In this document: piece by piece, positions 1-12,300 of the stretch
Position numbering within the stretch: position 1 is the stretch's first letter
How the letters are laid out: each line of letters begins with the position of its first letter
Origin: Gavia stellata
Lineage: Eukaryota; Chordata; Aves; Gaviiformes; Gaviidae
Assembly (NCBI RefSeq): GCF_030936135.1
Contig: NC_082618.1
Span: 8,653,034 to 8,717,033, forward strand
DNA length: 64,000 bases
Reading direction: 5' to 3'
Position numbers and translations under genes: made by a program
Notes under the pieces: generated by a model
Databases searched by the model: none
What the model was told of the DNA's origin: nothing
The model's input: only the letters and a program-made list of their open reading frames with translations

Positions 1-890
1 ATTTTCTCTAGCAGGGAGTGAGATTCTGATGAAAACAGTCTGTCTCTTTATTGTTGGGAAGATACGACTTGTTTTCTCTTACAAGTTATGATGCCTTGTG
101 GTATTATTCTGTTAACACACGCCCTTTGGTTTTACTGTGTAAGAATACTTGCAATGAAGGGCATTTTTGAGAGCTGATAAGGATAAATATTTCACTTATT
201 GTGAGTGTCTGGAGAAGAAATAGCTTGTGAATCAATACTGTTCTTGGCTTGCTGACAAATAAAGCCTTGCTTATTCACCCCAGTGCTCTGTGGCCTCATG
301 AGCCCTGTATCTCCTGACTGTAGCCTTGGCCATAAAGTCTTACCAGGTAATATGAGGTGCTGTGGACCGCTTGTGTCAGGATAACTCTTCTCCCATTACC
401 TCCCTGTTACAGAAGCTCCATAACAGATCTCTTCTTGCTTTCTATACAGAGTATAGAATTTTGTTCACTTCTGTGAAGGGTGATAAACCTTCCAGCTTGC
501 AGACATAATAATTAAAAAAAAAAAAGTATGTATGTGTGTATGTTGGATAATCACTCAGGAACTGTGACAAATGCTAAGAAAAGTCATCAAGAGTTCAAGC
601 ATGTTTTTCAGAGCAATAATTTATTCAGTTACCCAACAAGCTACTAAGAGAGGAAAACCTCAGCTTTGCTGGCTTTTCTCTCAGAAAAGTTACCTGCTGT
701 TTCCTAATTAATATTTTAATGAGATGGTCTGTAATGAAAACAGACCACAACTAGACATGTTGCGAACTCTTGGATCTCATTGAATATGTAGATCCATGTC
801 TCAGTCCAAACTCTGTGGGCTTTTTCCGCCAGGCGAAGAGTATGGTACTGATAATGTATGCTATTTTCGCTCCTTGTGTGAATGCACCAG
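1..890. other. ITGAE: ITGAE intron (upstream part)
   Basis: This stretch reads as intron upstream of the first recognisable ITGAE exon in the window. Only A/T-rich non-coding sequence with an A-run near 515-525 is visible. An open frame runs through 770-890 into the exon, but those upstream residues do not resemble any integrin and are followed by an acceptor-type CAG at 888-890. The earlier ITGAE exons, including the signal peptide, the I-domain and the first propeller blades, must lie left of the window. Confidence 0.6.
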
Positions 891-3395
891 GATACAGTGT
901 GGCAGTGGTACGCACAGAGTACGGACCCTTGTATGTGGCTGGAGCTCCACGGCACAGCATGAGAGGGAAGGTGTTGGTGTTTCAGGACGGCCGTTTAAAA
1001 CAAACCCTGCAAGGAGAACAGGTACTGTGCTTCACTCATCCAGGGGCAGCCAGGTCAGTGGGGGTTAGGTGGGCCGCACACATCTCGTTTGCTGAAACAG
1101 CGGCTGCATTTTCTCCTCCAGACACACTTACACCCTTACACAGGCATCCGATTTAGCCAGATGTGGATTACATGATCTTTGTTCACTCCATAATGCTTTG
1201 GGAACATCAGAAGAAATAATGAAATTTGGAAAAAGACTGGGAAAAAAATTAGCTAAATGGGGCGTACTATATTTATGTTCTGTTCTCATGGTTCACGGGG
1301 AAAGAGGTCATCGACTGTGGTATTCTTTTTCCTCTGTCAAATTGTTGAATAATGATTTTGTTACTGCTAAACTGGTTACAGGATCTGTCCCAGAGGATGG
1401 CTGTAATAAAATAAATAATAGGAAATGATCCACATATAAGTAGATATGTGATGTTTTGTTCTAAAAATTGCCTTACTGCTGCAAAGGACACTAATTCTAC
1501 AAAGCTATATATAGAGAATTCCAGTGAAAGAGCTGCTTGTCTTTTTCTGGAGCACAGGTTGGATCTTATTTTGGATCTGAGCTCTGCCCACTTGATGTGA
1601 ACCGTGATGGCATGACAGATCTTCTCCTCGTTGGAGCTCCATTTTATCACATTCGAGGGGAAGAAGGAAGGGTTTACGTCTATCGCCTGGAGACAGAGGT
1701 AAAAACACTGGTAGCGTAAACACTCCATGTTGGGGATTTTCCAACCATGCCTAAGTAGTGACAAATAAAACATTCCTCCTTTGTGCTCTCACTGAATGTG
1801 CTCTCCCTGTATGGTAGAGGACCGCAGGCTGAAGCCAGCGGTCCTGTCTTAGTCATTAGAATATAAAAGAGAAATAACTAAAGAAATAAAACCATTCTGT
1901 ACCTAAGGTATGCTCTCATTACAGTGAGATAGAATCGTGTCTTCGCCCTGTACATAGGCAATTTGTTGGTGCAGACCTTGCTCTGCCAAGCAGTGTTCTT
2001 TGCAATGCTTGCAATAAACGTGTGCATGGGTAGCAGCTAATACTTTGCTTCCCGGGACTTGTAGAAAACAAAATGTTTTGTAGGCCTACCTACAATATAC
2101 AGGATATAAGTTAATTGCGTCATTTTGAATGAGAAGTGAACTTTAACAGCAGACCAGGAGAAAACCCTCTTTGGTGCACTGCTAAAATTTGCTCAGGGCA
2201 CGTACGTGATGGTTGGAAGCAGAAAAAAAGAGTCCAGGCATATGTTAGAATTCAAATAACGTACACCCTCTTGTGGCTTATTTCTGTAATAGGGTGGAGA
2301 AGATGGGATGGTTTCTGTTGTGAAACAAGCTGGGGTTCAACTCAATCTGCTGTTGATTTAGGAAAAGGCAGTGCTTCAGTGTGTCCGCTTGCATAGGGCT
2401 GTCCAGAGACGCTGCTTCTGTGGGAGAATTAGCATGCTCTCTATGCAGAAGGATCAAGCTTTTGTTCCGAGAGTCAGCTGGTATCTTGAATTTCTTATTA
2501 CATTGTTTAGGGCTTTATTGTTCACCTTTAAGCATTGCAAGTGTGCCGTAGGAATTTTTTTTTTTTTTATGTAAGAGCTACTCATGCTACATTTGCTGTA
2601 AACGGATTTCCTTGTTGGATGTTTTTCAGACTGGTTCATTCACCATGAAAGGACACTTAAACGTGCAGGTGACCTCTCCTTTTGCAAGATTTGGGTTTAC
2701 AGTGGCCAGCATTGGAGACATCAATGGGGATGGATATGAGGATATTGCAGTTGGAGCCCCCCTTGAAGATCAGCTTTCGAACAGTTCCTCTTTTGGCAGC
2801 ATTTACATCTTTAATGGTGATAAAGACAGGATCAAGAGCTCTTTTTCTCAAGTATGTGTCTTGTTGGGAATTGGCTCCCCTACCCCTCAAGAGGGAAAAG
2901 CTTGTGTTTTTGTAGTAAGAGGCTGGGAGGAAGGACTTCCACATTTCATTTGCATTGATGGGTGAGAAATTTGCAGATGTCAGACGGTTTATGTGACTCC
3001 ACAGGTTTCTGCAGCAGAGCTGCTCCTTAATTGTAATTATTCACCTTTCTGCTTAGGCAAGGGAGCTGGATTCATGTGCTGCCTATAGAACAGTGTAGCC
3101 TTTTGCAAGCCTGCCCGTCCATTACAGGAGGTTAAGAGTCAATATTTTGCATCTCAGAGGTGTTACAAAATCATCTTTACAGCAGTCTTGTGAAAAGAAC
3201 TATCTTTTCCCAAGGACAGGAGAGAGATCCTGACTTATATTTGTTCATGTTTCCCCCCTTTTAGAGAGTAAAAGCCTCTGAAATTTCTTCAGGACTCCAA
3301 TATTTTGGACAATCCATTGATGGTGGCTTTGATTTCACTAATGATGGCCTCCGAGATATTACAGTAGGGTCACTGGAGAATGTGATTGTGCTGCG
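891..3395 (+). other. ITGAE: ITGAE exons for the last beta-propeller blades with three calcium-binding loops
   Basis: Four exons (891-1021, 1558-1698, 2630-2851, 3265-3395) encode the closing FG-GAP repeats of the seven-bladed head. Each of the last three contains a loop of the type DxNxDGxxD or a close variant: [18 protein letters not shown] and DFTNDGLRD. In integrins these loops bind calcium at the base of the propeller. The first exon begins inside a glycine codon. The fourth ends at 3395 after CG of an arginine codon. Using the next GT at 3401 would bring a TAG into frame, so the GTAGGT donor at 3396 is the right one. Confidence 0.88.
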
Positions 3396-6300
3396 GTAGG
3401 TAATAAGTGCTATTTTTTAGTGTGCTGGGGAAATGCTTCAAAGACAAATATAGAATCTGTGTTCCAAGCACCATGTAATGATTCTATTTTTAATTCAGCA
3501 TCAGAGGGACATAAAGAAATCTTTCCCTGTGCTAGAAATTATACAAAATGTAAAGCCTTTAGTTCAAGTTGCAAAGGCTTTTTGCCTTTGTATGTCTAAA
3601 GCTTTGAACAAGTATGAGAGAGTGAACATCAACTGATTAACATAGATCTAGGTCTAAGAAGACCTTGATGTCTGCAATTCAGCACTGATAATACAGGTCA
3701 TTCAGACAAAAAAAAAATTCTTGACAGACCGTACCTCATTTTCAGTCAGACATCTGGTAGCTGAGTGACCTGTGGAGTTCACAAAGGCTAAGACATGGCA
3801 GACAGATTTGATTTTGTTCTTGCATTTTGTACTTGAAAACAAATTGTAGATAACGAGAGAATTTGAACAGCTAGATAATGCGTTTATATAATGGAAACAT
3901 AAACACTGTGTTTAATTCTGAAACTCTAACCATATTGGTGTATTTTGGCTGTCTATTCCTTAAGACTCTTGGGATTTTGTACGTTCGGAACGTTCCCAGC
4001 AGCAACTGGAACTTCTGTAAATAGGCCAGCTTGGTCCAGGTGAAATACCATGGAAATACTGAGCAGTTCTTATTCTTGCTTGCCAGGCTTTCTTAAAAAG
4101 TTTTTCCTGTAATGTTTCAGTTCAAAAATTTATATTTGATTCTGTTCCTTATCTGTTCTTCACTGACCAGCTCAAGACCAGTTGTCCACTTTCTCACCAG
4201 CATGAGATTCAACCCTGAGAGAATCCTAATTTTCCAAAATAACAGCATTGTTAGAGCAAAACTATGTTTCGATACAATCTCAGCTTTACCAGTGTCTCAA
4301 CAAGGTAATAAATGGGAATTGTGATCAGATTGAAATCTACAGTCCTACACTGTCCTTGGAAACTTGGCACTGAGGACAATTTCTGGTACATCTAACAAAG
4401 GATTTTGAAAATCTTGCAGTGTTTTCACAGCTATACATTCTCTACATGGTGGACTTAGATGTGAAAATGGCAAAGAGGAGAGTACAGTTTGAAGATCAGA
4501 ACACCACAAGAAGTGGAAAGCTGTTGGTCAGCAAGCACATGTGCTCTGAGCTGCAGCTTTACACGCTGGTAGGTGATGTTGGTCAGATTTACCACAGAAA
4601 GAAGGGTTAAGAGGATAGGGTTTTTTAACAGAATCTGCATGATGATGAGTCTTTCTTGAAATGCAAAAATACTGCAATGGGGTGGGGTTTTCTCAGTGTT
4701 AGACTTGCTGAGCGTGTTTTACAGCTGAGGCAGGAAATATGTCATGTGCCGTTTTGGTTTGTATTGCTATAAATCAAACTCTCATCCTTCTGTGTGTATG
4801 TAAAGTATTTCTAATCCTAGAATTGTTTGTAGGAGAGGCACAAAGCTCTACAGGATTAAAGGAAACTGTTTTTCACAATGCGCAACTGAATCACCGAACA
4901 CATTATCCGGTGGATGTCATGGGAGCCAAATGTATAAAATGATCCAAAAAACCATTCGACAAGCTTGTGGTCCACTGATGGCTATTAAACACAGTGGCCC
5001 AAAGAAAACATCTGAGCCAGAAGGTCCCTAAATGTGCCAGATGACAGAAGCTGGAACAGAGATGACATGTGTGAAGACTTTTGTATTTTAATGCCCAGAT
5101 ACTTTCTCAACTTCTTGTTCTTCCTTTCTTGTAGCCATGTGACTTTGACTGTTTTTCCAGTGTTTTTCTGAGAGTTAAACACAAGCTCTATAAGAAAAAT
5201 GATAACATGGAGTTTGCTGTTCCTGTGCTGGATAGATACAAGCCATCAGAAATGCATTTTAAGGTAATAAAACAAAACACTAGCAAATAAGGTTCTCTCT
5301 TTCCAGGATGCAAACCTTTTACTATTAAAAAATAAATAAATAAAATTGTGGTTTTCTTAGCTTTTGCATGTCGTCTTCTGCCCTCTGCTCCCTTTTGTAG
5401 TCATCAATACTGTATTCTGGGTAGACTTTGGGCCCAGGTTTCCCCCAAACAGATACTCGTATCTTGTTAAGAGAATCTCATCTCTGAAGTCCACTCTCAG
5501 ATCTGCTAAAACTTGCTTTACTTTTGATCACAACATTTCTCCTGTATAAAATGAGATTAGATGCTACCTGTGAAGAAGGCAGATGGTTTGTGTGTTTTGT
5601 GAAGTACTTCTCAGATATTGAGATCTACATTGGAACTTGTATTAAGACGTATTATTTGAATGGTGTATTTGGTAGTAACAGCTATACAATTTTCTAATGA
5701 AGTAATTAGTTAGTCTGAAATCCAAATCACAGCTTCTGAAAAAATTCCCCAAAGCTCTGTAAAGAGGCAGCTTTTTGCTACTTAATAGGAGTCTTTACCA
5801 CAATTCAATATTTAATTAGCTGTCCATAAAGCATAAGACAGAGAAGTTAGGAGAACATTTAGCACTGAGCAATAATCCACACTAATTACTATAGTCGCGG
5901 TACTCTTAGGGATTATGATGTTGATGGTACATTTATTTCCTAAGAATAATTAATGACATTCTTGAGTGTTGGTCAGCATTTCTTAGTACTTATGCACCCA
6001 ACATCTAATTATTAATTATCATTGAACTTCTCCAGAAACATCAGCCACAGACAGTACATTTTTATTGGTGAATAAAACTATTGCTAAAGGAAGTAACCTC
6101 ATCTTTACAAAATAGTGTGCCTATAAGCTGGCACAGCATAAGAACGTATTTATTCAAGAAAAACATATCATCTCTGAAAAGGAATTAATATTATTGCCCT
6201 GTGGCAATGCAGGGTTAAACAACTGGCACTTCTTTAACAAGACCTTGTCCCCAGTGAAAACTTTTCATGTTATTGCTAATAGACCTTCTCCTCAGAGTTG

Positions 6301-9300
6301 AATCACAAAATATCATCAATTTAGGACTGACTTATCACTAGAGGGTCTTTTATTTCCAACTTCTCCTTAATTGAGGTCATGGGAATTTTGGTTTTCAGAG
6401 AATGTATGTGTATATGTAAAGATACCTGAATCTACTGCCTTAGAAAAATGAGGACTGTTAAAATTTTACTTGATCTGTTTGCTTTCAGTTGCCTTACAAG
6501 CAAGACTGCAACAACAAGACCATCTGTACTGCTCATTTAACTTTGACAAGTCAGATTCAGTGAGTCATAGTACTTGTATTATCCAGATTTTGCATTTAGC
6601 ATTCATATAAAATGCCATCTTTGTGCATAAGATGTTTTCTTCTCAGATAAGATTTGCTGTCTTTTTGTTTACGTTACTTTCGATGCAATTCATCCTTTCC
6701 ATAACATCACATTCATACAATGCTGTAACTGTATGCCTCCGTGGGCATCGCTGGGCTGTTCTAGGAAATCTCAGAAGAAAGACCAAGGTTTAAACAACTA
6801 CAGTCATCCTAAAATCACAATTCTGGCAATTGTGAACAGGTGATTTTGTTTTAGGCTGATACTACAGCAGAGTTGCCCAGTTTATGTAGCCTTAGACAAA
6901 ACAGTAGGCATCACTTCATGGTAAAAAGCCACCCTGGAGATTCACTGAAAAGCTAATAAAGTGGAACAAAGTTTAAAATCTATCTTGATGTAAAACAGAA
7001 ACGATAAAATGTTACATAAAGTTGGGAGATGACTGCCTTCAATATTAAGAATTCAATATTCACACCCTGAAGAATACTGAATAATTAATTGGGCTGTTGC
7101 ATTACCCTGTGTGTGAAAGCACTTGGAAGGAGTAATTACCAGAATGCTTCAGGCCTCTTATTTAATAACAACCCTTAGAAATTACACATCACCCATCTCA
7201 TTTTTCTGTCTGCTTCTAGAAAGGAATTAGTGGTGGGCCACACTAAAGAAGTAACCATGAATGTTTCACTAACGAACACTGGAGATGACTCGTACATGAC
7301 AACGATGGTCTTGAACTATCCTAAAAACCTACATTTTAAGAAGGTGACTGTCGAGGTAAGATTGTAGAACAACTCTTCAGCTAGCAGCAGACTGCTGAAA
7401 GAAAACCCAGCGCAGACTCCTATTCATTTACTACCTAAATAAATCTTGAAGTAATGTCCAGGGAAGGGAAGGAGCATTTCAGTTATTAGGACTAGAGCCT
7501 GAATGCTGGATTTATCTGATCTAAGACTCCCAAGCTTTTATTGGGCTATTTGTACCTAATTTGTTTTATGGGAGCAGACAGAGACTGAGGTGAATTTCCC
7601 AGTCTGTTTTTATTCAACATTAAAGAGCATTCCTATTCTGTTGGCAGCCATCCTCTCCTGCTATTCACTGTGGCCAACCAATACCATTAACTTCTGCAGT
7701 CTTATCCTGTAACTGCAGAATTGGGCATCCAGTATTCAAGAAGACAACTGTAAGTAGAGATCATTATTTTCACTTTTTCCCTACCTCTAAATGGTACTTT
7801 GAGTAGCTGCTCTTGCATCCTCTATCTCTACAATTAGGCCAGAGCTGCTAGTCTTTCTAATTCAGCTTATGGCTGGTGTGCATTTCCTCAAGGCAAGAGC
7901 TAACTTTCATATTCCTGCACTTTACTTAGCATCTAATTTCTCCAGAAGGGAATGATGAGCAGAAAATACATTAGCCATCATGTTTTAACAGTACCCTGGT
8001 GAGTTAAAGAGTATTCACAGGGTAATCGATATTTTGTTGTGTCTTTCTCTTCCCTCAAAATAGGCAAAATTTTCAGTGATTTGGCAATTAGATGAAAGCG
8101 TATTCCAAAATAAGTCTGCAATCACCGTTAATATCACCAAGTGAGTATTGCTATTTTCACCACAAAATACACTGTGAACTAGAAAGGAAATACCAGAATT
8201 CCAACTCGGTGTCTGTACTATTTACCAGTCACTGGTTACACAAAACTATACTTGTTCTTTTCAACCTTCTAAAGCATTTGGATCCATGTGAAAAATTTTC
8301 CCTTACGATAATTTTAGCTTTGCTCTTACTTCATTATTTTGGTAAAACGTAGAGCACCCTTAAAGGTCCTAATTTAAGTGTAGTACATATTTAGAAGCTT
8401 GTGTTTTCTGAAATGGCAAACAGTGTTCTGGCACCCTCCTTCCTTAGCAGAGAGAACAGATGAGTAAAGTATATAATCCAGCTCTGTTCCAAGTAAAGCT
8501 TTCACTCCAAATGATTGGGATGAGAACATATGTTCAGGGCATTTTTCTTGATTAGGGGCTTTCTAATGGGGGGAAGTTACCATTCAGATTCCTTTCCTGT
8601 CACCTGCCTCCCATTAAAACTTATGGGGACTGACTAGTATACTACATTTTTTAAACAGAGCATCTTTAAAAAGGAAATGAGAACTCATCTCTGGCAGCTA
8701 CACTTCCTTGCAAGTTTAAGGCAAAGGTTTCTGTATGAATTTAATGTCGTTTTGTGAGGGGTAGAAGCTTTAAATTATGATTAATGAAAGCAATACTACA
8801 TATGCACAAATTAGCATTTGCTTGCAGGGAGACATTTCAAGGCAATGGCAGCTTTCAAAATCTGTAGTAATAAAGGGCTACTCTGGCACTACTGTACCAT
8901 GTCACCCAGAGGGCCAGCACCTCTCCTTTCATTAATCACTGCCACTCTGTCTCCATCCCTCTTGTACACCCAATATTAGCAGTTCTCAAACCATAGACAT
9001 AAAGGACCAAGGCAGGCAGATAATAATGTAGTTTCATCCATCCTTTTTTTTTTTAAAGCATAAATGAAAATAGCACCATTCTGACTGAAGAACATGTCCT
9101 TGATGTCAGATATGCATTCACTGCAGTCCTTTCCAAGTAAGTTTTAGGAATATTCAATTATATTGCATTACTTTAGTCAATTAGAGGAAAAAAGAGATTG
9201 AGAGCATGCCTGGTAAGATTCCAATACAATTTCCATCTTAATAATTTCAAGCACTGCAGATTGTGAAGTCACTTTCTGTGGTACGAGACAGCAAAAGTAC

Positions 9301-12300
9301 AGAGTCTGGAAGACAGAAAAATAAAATCCTATCATAGGCAGGGGGGTACCCAGGCTCTCTAACTGCTTGTAAAAAGCAGACTTCAAGGTAGGTTCAAAGA
9401 TGCATCTAATTGATAGACTGCATATATACACGCATATATAGCCAGACTTTACAGGCAGCGTTCCAGTTACAACAAATCTGATGGTGCCACCTCTTAATTA
9501 CTTAACACATCTGGGTCATTGGATGTACTAATTTTTAATAATAATCTAATTCACTTTTCACTTAGTTTCATTTATCGTTCTCTTTAGACCAGTTGCTTTA
9601 ATGTACGTGAACGTTAGCGAAGGACTTCTTGAAAACAAAGAATTCAAATTTAATGTAAGTATAGCTTCAAATTTAGGTCATCTGATCCATCTGCAATCAG
9701 GACTAAAGAACACTTATTAACTTCTGCATTTTCTTCTGTAGATAAATGGAGAAAATCGCTTTAACGCTACCATCAAGTTACAGATTTGGGTTCCTATCAG
9801 TATACAAGGTCACAACGTAATAACGGTCAAAAATGCATCAGGAACACAGGTACTTTTTTCTTATATTTTTCCTAATCCAATACCTCTTCACTGGTCCTTA
9901 CAGAGAAAAAAAATCATGTTACAGATTAGAGTGTTTTTAAAGCCTACACTACAGAAACTTTACATATTCACATTTTGTAGCATCATTCCATGTACAAGTT
10001 TTGCCAAACTGAACAGAAGTTCATTTTTAAAATTAAGTCAAAAGGTGGGTTTTTTCCCCTCTCTCTCCCCAGCTAAGAATACTTACCTTTGTCCTCACTG
10101 TCCAGAACTGTATTTTCTTTAAGCAAAAGAATTTGTAAGAAAGACAATATACTAAGGAAAGAACTTTTAATAATCTAAGACAAAAAAGGTAAGAAAACTT
10201 CTGTGGAATTCAAAACATTAGTTGAGCCTGTAGAAGTCTCTTTGCCCCCCCCTTCTCAAATGTCAACTCTGTTCTCTCCTTGCCATCGCCCCTCAGAAAA
10301 AGTACATGTGGAAACATCTTAAAGCAGAAGACTTGGTTTTTTAGACATTTTGGATAGCATATCATTCACATTGGTAACCGATCATAACGCTTCATTGTGC
10401 CAACATTTAAAAAGATCATACATAAAAAACAGCAAAGGAGAAAGGCAGTATCAGTGACTTAGTTCTTGGAAACATTGCACTCCCCTGCTCACTGGAAGAG
10501 GCTGCTGTTTTGTAAAACTTCATTGGCAGACTCAAAGGTCAGTACTTCTTTGTGGAATTTAATGAGCTGCTGCTTAATTTTCCTCATGGCAGAAGTTGAT
10601 TCCCTCTTCTTGTAGCCCATGTCTTTCAAAAGTTTATCTGACAAGTAGTGCAGCCAGAGGACGTTGCTGTGTGGGTGATAGTCAGTCCAGCTGTTGGAGT
10701 TCTCTGCTTTCATTTGCCTGTAGACATCAAACTGGTAGTCCCCTGTGCCTTGAAACAGTTCTTCATCAGTGGAAAGGTCACAAAACACAGTTAACCCGTC
10801 CTTCTCCAGCCGAGACAAGGTATAATCGATGATGTTGACATGAATCCCTGCTGTGGGGATTGTGTGTGTTGACCCATTCAACACATAATTAAGCTCCTTT
10901 ACATCAGTCTTCTTTACCAGCACATTCCCCCAGTGCAAGTCTCTGTGCTCGAAGTGCAGCTCCTGTTCTGCCACAGCCAGGGAAGCAGTGACCTGGTGCA
11001 AAATGCTTTTTGCCGATGCCACTGAACTGAACCTGTTCCTCATATTCTCCAAGTCACTGCCTCCAAATTCAAACTCCAGAACCATGAAGAGCTGCTCATC
11101 CCCAAAAAGGTCTGGCCGATCATTTTCTGATCCCGTTACTTTGTGGTATTTGTCCCAGGCTTCCAGGAGATACTTAGGATAGGCCCCTTGAACACAGTGC
11201 ACAGAGTACAAGCTGATGAACCCAACAGTCCTATTCACAGACTCTTCAGACAGAAGACTGAGTTCTTTTGAAATTATTATCTCAGGCAGAATCTCTCCAA
11301 AGCTCTTCTGAGCTTCACCATTTACTTTTTCAGTCCCTTCAATGGGAATTATTTTTAAGGCCACGGGTCCTCTCTCACTGTCTATCTGGAAGACCTCTCC
11401 GAACACCCCTTCTCCAATTTTCTTGCAATCTTTCATTTTATCTAAAGGAATGCATTCCTCAAAAGCGATAGGCCCTTCCTGGTGGCATTCCCCAAACACC
11501 TTCTCTGCATCTGTAAGCATTAGCTCCAGGACAGAACAGGAATTCCTGGGAGCCAGCAGGACCATGGAGGAAGCAGACCAAGTGCAGCACTGGGCCTTAC
11601 CAGCAGATAGGGTTGCTTGGTGCCCTGAAAGCTGGCATTTCACAGAAGGCGTACAAAGGATGCTGTTGCAGGAAGTCTCTTCTGTGGTAACTTTCTTCTT
11701 CTTATGGAAGGACAAAGATGCTTGAACTCTACCCCAGGAATGGGAGCTATTGAGGAGTGAATAGTCATCATCTCTTGTATCTACAGACATCTCCAGAAAA
11801 CCCTTCTTCATCGTTTTTTGCCTCATCTGTGGTCTGAAAAAGGAGTTATTAGGCTGCTGCTGTCTCTTATTTCTGTGCCTTTTTGGACGGAGCCTTGTTG
11901 GCCTCCCCCACCGGCTGGCACTGAAGCCGCTGATGCAAGCTTTTCGACAGGTACTTCCCTCTCCGGAAACAACTTTGATACTTTTATGTTTATTCTCCAA
12001 GATTCCTTGACGGCCTAAAGGGGATACTGGCTGCTGGCAGGCAGGTTGAATATCTGCCTCTTCGTTGCGTTTCATGCTCATCAGCCACACTGGCACTTCT
12101 TGAGGGTCCAAGACCACCACTGGCATAAGCTGGTACTTCTTGCTTTTGCCTCTCTGACCACGCAAGCTTTCTTTCCTTGAATCTCTCCTTGGATCGTCGC
12201 ATGGTTCGTCAGAAGTGGCACCGTCACGTGGCGCGGAGCGCTGTGGCTCACCGTTAACGGGAAGCAGCGCTGCCCGAGCAGTGGTTGCGGCTTTCCGTGG

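Noticed and set aside
770-890. Upstream extension of the first ITGAE exon to an ATG at 770
   Set aside because: The residues do not resemble an integrin, and an AG acceptor at 889-890 starts the conserved GYSVAVV segment.
10825-10833. HASPIN as a pseudokinase because the DFG motif is absent
   Set aside because: DYT in place of DFG is characteristic of active haspin kinases. The catalytic Asp, Lys and glycine loop are all present.
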